Shown here: piece by piece, positions 58,055-64,000 of the stretch
Numbering within the stretch: the first letter of the stretch is position 1
How the letters are laid out: every line of letters begins with the position of its first letter
From: Acidobacteriota bacterium
Lineage (GTDB): Bacteria; Acidobacteriota; Terriglobia; Bryobacterales; Bryobacteraceae
DNA length: 64,000 nt
NCBI GenBank assembly: GCA_017307505.1
Contig: JAFKEE010000018.1
Location: 26,737 to 90,736 of the forward strand
Direction of reading: 5' to 3'
The notes under the pieces: model-generated
What the model was told of the DNA's origin: nothing
What the model saw: the letters and a program-made list of their open reading frames with translations, nothing else
The model's database searches: none
Position numbers and translations under genes: made by a program

Positions 58055-58231
58055 GTCTCCCTCATCTATACTGCGCTGCCCGTGGACGTCGAGTGCATCA
58101 GTCCGCACCCGCGCCCGCTGTCTCTATGCGCGGCTGAGCAATCGGCGGAACACTCCGCCGCTTGCCTCTGGCCTGCCTGACGCACCCGCGTCAACGCCGG
58201 GCCCAGCCGCCTGGTGTGTTGGGAGAATCAG

Positions 58232-59548
58232 ATGAATTCAACGAGATCCTCAATGGCTGCGCCTGCCGCGGCCGCCGGGTCTGCCGGCGCTAGACGAACC
58301 AGACATGTCCTCATCCATCCGCTCCTTTTGCTGCTGGGCCCGGCCTGCGTGTTCGCGCAACAGCCGCTGACCTGGCAGCAGGTGCAGGCGCGCTTTGAAG
58401 CCGCCAATCCGGTGTTGCAGGCCAGTGCCCTCGCCGTGGACGAATCGCGGGCGCAGGAGATCACCGCTTACCTCCGCCCTAACCCCACTTTTACCGCCAC
58501 ACTCGACCAGTTGGCGCCCTTCCCGGGTTCGAGCGGGCCCTATCGCCCACTCTCGAACGTGCTCCCCGCGTTGTCGTTGAGCTACCTGCACGAGCGCCAG
58601 CACAAGCGGGAGTTGCGGCGCGACAGCGCGATCGCAGCTACGGAGATCGCCGAATCGATGACCGAGGACCAACGGCGAGTGCTGCTATTCGGCCTTCGCG
58701 TGGCGTTTGTCCAGACCCTGCAGGCCAAATCGATCCGCGACCTGGCCCGCACCAACCTGGCGAATTGGGAGAACGTGCTGAGCATCAGCCAGACTCGCCT
58801 CAAGGCCGGCGACATCTCCGAAATCGATTACGGCCGCCTCCAGTTGCAGCGCGTTCAATACGAGACGGATTTGCAGGCTGCCGAAGTCAACCTGCGGACC
58901 GCCAAGATCCAGTTGCTCCAGTTGCTCAATGACCGGACTTCCGTGGAACAGTTTGACGTCACCGGGCTATTTGAGTCCGGCGAGAATCTCATCCCTCTGG
59001 AGGAGCTCCACAACCTCGCGCTGGAGAAGCGGCCCGATCTGCGCGCCGCGCTGCAGGCCGCCGACAAGGCCGTCACGGACCATCAGTTGGCCGTAGCGAA
59101 CAGTTCCACGGATCCCACGTTCTCTTTCGACGTCGGCCGCAATCCGCCGATCCCTTCCTACATCGGCGCCAGCATCAACATCCCGCTGCGAATCTTCGAC
59201 CGCAATCAGGGTGAGCGGCTGCGTACGGAGATCGACATCCGGCGCACCACGAGGCTGAAAGAGGCCGCGCGGGCCCAGGTATTCGCCGACGTCGACTCGT
59301 CCTACCAGTTGCTGGTCAGCAACCTGAAGCTGCTGCGCGACTACCGGACGAACTATCTTTCCGCGGCCGGACACGTCCGCGATACCGTCGCATTCGCCTT
59401 CCAGCGAGGCGGGGCGTCGCTGCTGGACTTCCTGAGCGCCCAGAGCGATTACCGCGCCATTCAACTCAACTACCTGAACCTGGTCGGCTCGTGGCTGACC
59501 GCTGCCGCACAGATGAATCTGGCCGTGGGCCAGGAGGTGATCCAGTGA
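58232..59548 (+). CDS. czcC: Outer membrane efflux protein, TolC/CzcC type
   Basis: From ATG 58232 (GGGAG upstream) the protein has 438 residues. A signal peptide (about 25-43, LLLLLGPACVFAQ) is followed by two outer-membrane-efflux repeats with long amphipathic helices (about 55-240 and 260-430). It forms the outer-membrane tunnel of the tripartite pump. It is coupled to the next gene by GTGA. Confidence 0.88.
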   Translation: MNSTRSSMAAPAAAAGSAGARRTRHVLIHPLLLLLGPACVFAQQPLTWQQVQARFEAANPVLQASALAVDESRAQEITAYLRPNPTFTATLDQLAPFPGSSGPYRPLSNVLPALSLSYLHERQHKRELRRDSAIAATEIAESMTEDQRRVLLFGLRVAFVQTLQAKSIRDLARTNLANWENVLSISQTRLKAGDISEIDYGRLQLQRVQYETDLQAAEVNLRTAKIQLLQLLNDRTSVEQFDVTGLFESGENLIPLEELHNLALEKRPDLRAALQAADKAVTDHQLAVANSSTDPTFSFDVGRNPPIPSYIGASINIPLRIFDRNQGERLRTEIDIRRTTRLKEAARAQVFADVDSSYQLLVSNLKLLRDYRTNYLSAAGHVRDTVAFAFQRGGASLLDFLSAQSDYRAIQLNYLNLVGSWLTAAAQMNLAVGQEVIQ

Positions 59549-60681
59549 CCCGTACTCATTCCTGTCTGCTGATACTCGCCTGCGCCGCGGTGACGGCTGC
59601 GTGCACGACGAAAGTCCAGGCCGATCCGGGCGCGGAGGCCCCGCCGGAAGCCCGCGTCGAGCCGGCGCCCGACTCCTCCAGCGTGAAGGTGGCCCACCCT
59701 GAGCAGTTCGCCATTGCCCAGGCCCAACCCTACACAGCCACGCCCGAACTGGCAGTCACCGGTGTCGTTACGCCGGACATCAGCCGCAATGTGCCCGCCG
59801 TCTCCCTCGCCACCGGACGCGTCATCGAGATTCATGCCCGTCTCGGCGACGAGGTCACCAAAGGGCAACTCCTGCTGAAAGTCCGAAGCACGGATATCGC
59901 CTCCGCATTCAGCGACCATCGCAAGGCCGCGGTGAACGAGCAGCTCACCCGCTCTCAGCTGGAACGCGCGCGCATCCTCTATGAGAAGGGCGCCCTGGCC
60001 GCGAAAGATCTCGAGGTCGCCCAATCGGCGGAGAACAGCGCCAAGGTGGATGTTGAGACCGCTACTGAGCGTCTGCGCCTGCTGGGCGCCGATCCTGACA
60101 ACCCGTCCGGCGTCGTCGACATCCTGGCGCCCGTCAGCGGGATCATCACAGACCAGCAGGTAACCGGCGGCGCAGGCGTCCAGGCCTTCTCCGGAACGAA
60201 TCCATTCACCATCTCCGACATGTCGCGGGTCTGGATCCTGTGCGACGTCTACGAGAACAACCTCTCCGCCATCCGGCTGGGCGAAACCGCCGACATCACG
60301 CTGAATGCGTACCCGGACAAGGTGATCCGGGGCACCATCAGCAACATCGGCGCGGTGCTGGATCCCAATCTGCACACGGCCAAGGTTCGCGTGGAGGTCC
60401 CTAATCCCGGCCGGATGATGCGCGTCGGAATGTTCGTGACCGCCACGTTCCGCGGCCGGGCGAGCGAGCCCCGCGCCATGGTGCCCGCCACCGCCATCCT
60501 TCATCTGCACGACCGCGACTGGGTCTACGTTCCTGCGCCCGGCGGGCTCTTTCGCCGGGTTCCAGTGGTCGGCGGGAAAACGCTGCAGGGCGGCATGCAG
60601 GAAGTGCTGTCCGGACTCGCACCCGGCGACCGGCTCGTGGCGAGTGCCCTCGTGCTGCAGAACGCGGTGGACCAGCAATGA
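59545..60681 (+). CDS. czcB: RND efflux membrane fusion protein, CzcB type
   Basis: The GTG start at 59545 overlaps the CzcC stop and has AGGAGG 7 bases upstream; 378 residues follow. A lipoprotein-type signal (LILACAAVTAAC) is followed by the hairpin and barrel-sandwich domain (about 85-210, ATGRVIEIHARLGDEV, DILAPVSGIITDQQV) and a beta-barrel/C-terminal domain. It joins the inner pump to CzcC and may deliver metal. His/Met-rich stretches are not seen. Confidence 0.9.
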   Translation: MTRTHSCLLILACAAVTAACTTKVQADPGAEAPPEARVEPAPDSSSVKVAHPEQFAIAQAQPYTATPELAVTGVVTPDISRNVPAVSLATGRVIEIHARLGDEVTKGQLLLKVRSTDIASAFSDHRKAAVNEQLTRSQLERARILYEKGALAAKDLEVAQSAENSAKVDVETATERLRLLGADPDNPSGVVDILAPVSGIITDQQVTGGAGVQAFSGTNPFTISDMSRVWILCDVYENNLSAIRLGETADITLNAYPDKVIRGTISNIGAVLDPNLHTAKVRVEVPNPGRMMRVGMFVTATFRGRASEPRAMVPATAILHLHDRDWVYVPAPGGLFRRVPVVGGKTLQGGMQEVLSGLAPGDRLVASALVLQNAVDQQ

Positions 60682-63600
60682 TCCATCGCATCGTCGGTCT
60701 GGCCCTTCAGAAACGCGTCTTCACGCTGGCCATCGCCCTGGCATTGATCGTGTGGGGCGTGATCAGTTTCCGGGCGCTGCCCATCGAGGCCTATCCCGAT
60801 GTGGCCAACAACTACGTCTCCGTCATTACCCAGTGGCCCGGACGCGCGGCCGAGGAGGTGGAACAGCAGGTTACCATCCCCGTCGAGACCGTCATGGCCG
60901 GCATTCCGCACCTGGAGCATCTCCGTTCCACCACTCTGTTTGGCCTCTCCAGCGTCATGATGATCTTCGACGACGAATCCGACAATGAAGCCAATCGCCA
61001 GATGGTGCTGGAACGTCTGGCCCAGTTCAGCCTGCCCCAGGGCTTGCAGCCCGTGATGGGCACGGACTGGAGCCCCGTCGGGCAGATCTACTTCTACCAC
61101 CTCATTAGCACCAATCCGAAGTACGACGTGATGGAGCTGAAGGCCCTGCAGGACTGGACCCTTCTCAAGCAGTTCAAGTCCGTGCCCAACGTCGTCGACG
61201 TCTCGAGCCTGGGTGGCATGACCCGCGAATACCAGGTGCTGGTCGATCCCAACAAGCTCATCGCCTATGGCCTGACCCTGGCCCAGGTGGAACAGCAGCT
61301 CACCGGCAACAACCTCAACGCCGGCGGCAGCTTCATCCAGTCCGGCATGCAGCAGATCAATGTGCGCGCGGTGGGGTTGGTCAGCAACGTCCAGGACATC
61401 GAGGACACCGTAATCACCGCCCGGAACGGTACGGCCCTGCGTGTGAAAGACATCGCCCAGGTGCAGCAGGGAGCCCGCATTCGCCTGGGCCGCAACGGCA
61501 AGGCCATTCATCGCGAGGACGGCAGGATTCTCGACAACAACGACGTCGTTGAAGGCATCGTGCTGCTGCGCAAGGGGGCGGAAGGCGACGCAACTCTGCG
61601 TGCGCTCCACGAGAAAGTAAAGGAACTCAACGAGCGCATCCTGCCGCCCGGTGTGAAGGTGGTCCCCTTCCTGGACCGTAGCGATCTGGTCCACTTCACC
61701 TCGCACACGGTGGAACACAATCTGACCGAGGGCATGCTCCTGGTCTCCGTGATCCTGTTCCTCTTTCTCGGCAACATCCGCGGCGCCATCATCATCGCCC
61801 TGTGCATTCCGTTCTCCCTCATGTTCGCCTCCATCTGCCTCGACCTGCGCAAAATCCCCGCCAACCTGCTCTCGCTGGGCGCGTTGGACTTCGGCATGGT
61901 CGTGGATGGCGCCGTCGTGATGGTGGAAAACATCATCCGCCACCTGGGGCAGAAGGAAGAGGAAGGCCGCTATCTGACCGTGCCGCAGAAGATCAAGCAA
62001 GCGGTCCACGAGGTCCAGCGGCCCGTCTTCTACGCCATCACCATCATCATCACCGCATATCTGCCCATCTTCACCCTGCAGCGGGTGGAAGGCCGCCTCT
62101 TCCGGCCCATGGCCTGGACGGTCTCCTTTGCGCTTCTGGGCGCGCTGGTCTTCTCAATGTTCATCGCGCCGGTTGTCGCGAGCTTCGTATTTCGCAATGG
62201 GGCCCGCGAGTGGCACAATCCTGTCGTCGAATTCCTGCTGCGGCACTACCGTGTGGCCGTGAACTGGGCCGTCCATCACGTATGGGCGATCATCGGAGCC
62301 TCCTTGCTGGGCATCGCAGCCACGGTGGCCATCGTCCTCAGTGGCGCCGTCGGGTCGGAGTTCCTGCCCCATCTCGACGAAGGCGCCATCTGGGTGCGCG
62401 GTACGCTGGCGCCCAGCACCGGACCGGATGAGAGCATCCGGCTCGCCAACCAGGCCCGCATCCTGTTGGCTGCTTTCCCCGAAGTCAACGTCGCCACCAG
62501 CCAGGTGGGCCGTGCCGATGACGGCACCGACACAACCGGCTTCTTCAACACCGAGTACTTCGTCGATCTCAAACCCCGCGAGCGCTGGCGGCCCGTCTTC
62601 CACCAGGACAAAGATCAGTTGATCGCCGCCATGAACCACGAGCTCACAAAAATCCCCGGGGTCGTCTGGAACTTCTCCCAGCCCATCTCCGACAACATGG
62701 AAGAGGCCGTCAGCGGCGTCAAAGGGCAACTCGCCGTGAAGATCTACGGCGACGACCTCAAAACCCTGGAAGAGAAGGCCAACGCGGTGGTCGACACCAT
62801 GCGCGGCGTAAACGGCGTTGCCGACCTGGCCGTCTTTCGCGTCATCGGTCAGCCCAACCTGAACATCTCCATCGACCGAGCCCGGGCTGGCCGGTATCAA
62901 CTCAACGTCGCTGACGTTCAGGATGCGGTCCAGACCGCGGTCGGCGGCACCGCCGTCACTCAGGTGCTGAAGGGCGAACAGCGTTTTGATCTGGTGCTGC
63001 GCTATCAGGAGCCCTTTCGCCGCACGCAGGAGGCGATCGCGAATATCCGTCTGCTGGCCCCGTCCGGCGAACGCGTCTCATTGGCCCAGTTGTGCAATAT
63101 CCAGGTGCAGGACGGCGCTTCCCAGATCTACAGAGAGGGCTTCCAGCGCTACATCGCAGTGAAGTACAGTGTGCGCGGCCGCGACCTCGGCAGCACCGTG
63201 GAAGAAGCCATGAGCAAGGTGGACCGTCAGGTGAAACTGCCGCCGGGCTACAAATACACCTGGGCCGGTGAATATGAAAGCCAGAAGCGATCCCAGGCGC
63301 GGCTCATGCTGATTGTGCCGCTCACCATCTTCCTCATCTTCATGATTCTCTACAGTGTCTTCAGTTCGTCCAAATGGGCGAGCCTGATCCTGATGAATCT
63401 CCTCATCGCCCCCTCCGGCGGTGTGTTGGCCCTGCTCCTCACCGGAACCTACTTCAGCGTCTCCTCGGGCGTCGGCTTCCTGGCCCTCTTCGGAGCCTCG
63501 GTCCAGGTCGGCGTCATCATGGTGGAATACATCAACCAGTTGCGGGCGCGCGGCATGACCATCGTCGAAGCCACGGTCGAGGGTGCCGTACGCCGTCTGC

Positions 63601-63824
63601 GGCCCATCATGATGACCATGCTGGTGGCGACACTCGGACTGCTGCCCGCCGCCACCTCCCACGCCATCGGGTCCGACTCGCAGCGCCCGTTCGCCATCGT
63701 CATCGTCGGCGGCCTGGTGGCGAATCTGCTGGTGGCCATCTTCGTCCTTCCCGCCCTCTATGTGTTCTGGGCGCGCCCGGCTGACCGCCTGCCCGAGCCA
63801 GACGATGAACCGAATGAAGCCTAG
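60678..63824 (+). CDS. czcA: Heavy-metal RND transporter, CzcA type
   Basis: The 1048-residue protein has twelve membrane helices and two large periplasmic loops, as in RND pumps. In helix 4 it has DFGMVVDGAVVMVE, whose Asp-Asp-Glu spacing (D-x5-D-x6-E) matches the proton-relay acids of the divalent-cation CzcA group. It differs from the Cu/Ag CusA group. Zn, Co, Cd or Ni export is therefore the best prediction. It starts as ATGA overlap of czcB. No local metal regulator gene is seen. Confidence 0.93.
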   Translation: MIHRIVGLALQKRVFTLAIALALIVWGVISFRALPIEAYPDVANNYVSVITQWPGRAAEEVEQQVTIPVETVMAGIPHLEHLRSTTLFGLSSVMMIFDDESDNEANRQMVLERLAQFSLPQGLQPVMGTDWSPVGQIYFYHLISTNPKYDVMELKALQDWTLLKQFKSVPNVVDVSSLGGMTREYQVLVDPNKLIAYGLTLAQVEQQLTGNNLNAGGSFIQSGMQQINVRAVGLVSNVQDIEDTVITARNGTALRVKDIAQVQQGARIRLGRNGKAIHREDGRILDNNDVVEGIVLLRKGAEGDATLRALHEKVKELNERILPPGVKVVPFLDRSDLVHFTSHTVEHNLTEGMLLVSVILFLFLGNIRGAIIIALCIPFSLMFASICLDLRKIPANLLSLGALDFGMVVDGAVVMVENIIRHLGQKEEEGRYLTVPQKIKQAVHEVQRPVFYAITIIITAYLPIFTLQRVEGRLFRPMAWTVSFALLGALVFSMFIAPVVASFVFRNGAREWHNPVVEFLLRHYRVAVNWAVHHVWAIIGASLLGIAATVAIVLSGAVGSEFLPHLDEGAIWVRGTLAPSTGPDESIRLANQARILLAAFPEVNVATSQVGRADDGTDTTGFFNTEYFVDLKPRERWRPVFHQDKDQLIAAMNHELTKIPGVVWNFSQPISDNMEEAVSGVKGQLAVKIYGDDLKTLEEKANAVVDTMRGVNGVADLAVFRVIGQPNLNISIDRARAGRYQLNVADVQDAVQTAVGGTAVTQVLKGEQRFDLVLRYQEPFRRTQEAIANIRLLAPSGERVSLAQLCNIQVQDGASQIYREGFQRYIAVKYSVRGRDLGSTVEEAMSKVDRQVKLPPGYKYTWAGEYESQKRSQARLMLIVPLTIFLIFMILYSVFSSSKWASLILMNLLIAPSGGVLALLLTGTYFSVSSGVGFLALFGASVQVGVIMVEYINQLRARGMTIVEATVEGAVRRLRPIMMTMLVATLGLLPAATSHAIGSDSQRPFAIVIVGGLVANLLVAIFVLPALYVFWARPADRLPEPDDEPNEA

Positions 63825-63844
63825 ACGAAAGGGAGAATCCAGCC

Positions 63845-64000
63845 ATGAATAAAGAGGACGTCAAAGCTCGCATCATCGATACGGGCATCATTCCAGCCAT
63901 ACGCACGCCGGCTGCGGACGATGCCCTGTTTGCCATCGAGGCCGTCTCGCATGCCGGCATCGGCATCGTGGAACTCACGATGACCATTCCCGGAGCTCTC
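63845..64000 (+). CDS. eda: 2-dehydro-3-deoxyphosphogluconate (KDPG/KHG) aldolase, 5' part
   Basis: Starting at ATG 63845 (AAAGGGAG upstream) the window contains the first 52 residues: VKARIIDTGIIPAIRTP and FAIEAVSHAGIGIVELTMTIPGA. They match the start of bacterial KDPG/KHG aldolases of the Entner-Doudoroff route (the segment before the Schiff-base Lys). The gene continues beyond the window. Confidence 0.85.
   Translation, partial: MNKEDVKARIIDTGIIPAIRTPAADDALFAIEAVSHAGIGIVELTMTIPGAL

Noticed and set aside
59470..62009. Long - strand ORFs opposite czcC/czcB/czcA
   Set aside because: Antisense shadows of the efflux genes; the His/Asp-rich composition arises from the reverse complement.

Overview
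The window looks like a chromosomal segment of a GC-rich soil or sediment bacterium, most likely an acidobacterium of the Solibacter/Bryobacter type. That placement is an inference. It rests on gene types common in that group: a CadC-like winged-helix/TPR regulator, an FG-GAP/ASPIC-UnbV/TPR protein, HAF-type repeat proteins, a DUF6448 protein, and a respiratory alternative complex III. No rRNA, intact tRNA, CRISPR array or insertion sequence was found.

Region 1 (1-12 kb) is a stress and energy-balance block, mainly on the + strand. It holds a universal stress protein, a histidine kinase with an NtrC-type sigma-54 activator, a degenerate receiver protein, and the three-subunit proton-translocating transhydrogenase (pntAA, pntAB, pntB). 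Small zinc-ribbon proteins, an Rnk-like protein, a DksA/TraR zinc finger, a DUF2934-Hsp20 fusion and a DUF6448 protein follow.

Region 2 (12-28 kb) is oxidoreductase and NO/O2-linked, mainly on the - strand. It holds an orphan NuoG-like protein, hemerythrins, a PPOX-fold protein and a fused TPP-dependent E1 dehydrogenase. It also has a coupled unit (amidotransferase, membrane multihaem cytochrome, FG-GAP/TPR protein, polytopic membrane protein) and the Ric/YtfE di-iron repair protein. Three GTGAC-N4-GTCAC palindromes sit at promoter-like distances before the E1, hemerythrin and ric genes. They suggest one Crp/Fnr/Dnr-type regulon.

Region 3 (25.9-44.6 kb, - strand) appears to be one giant operon of seventeen genes: rrf2, narC-like, narG, narH, narJ, narI, narK, actA to actF (alternative complex III), a DUF7009 protein, a TDT transporter, a hemerythrin and a methyltransferase. 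Junctions are mostly ATGA overlaps. A strong TTGACA-N16-TATACT promoter with an overlapping 14-bp palindrome lies before rrf2. The unit would couple quinol oxidation by nitrate reductase and by complex III to a nitrate and nitrosative-stress response.

Region 4 (44.6-58 kb) is accessory. It has a CadC-like/TPR regulator, a HAF-repeat protein, and a decayed second copy of the rrf2-narC operon head. Next comes a module of TPR-CHAT protease, S41 peptidase, membrane anti-sigma and ECF sigma factor, which is the best candidate for an undescribed system. A multi-HTH protein, the 3' half of an initiator tRNA, a secreted esterase and a short FG-GAP protein follow.

Region 5 (58-64 kb) is a CzcCBA-type divalent metal efflux operon, followed by the start of a KDPG aldolase gene cut by the window end.
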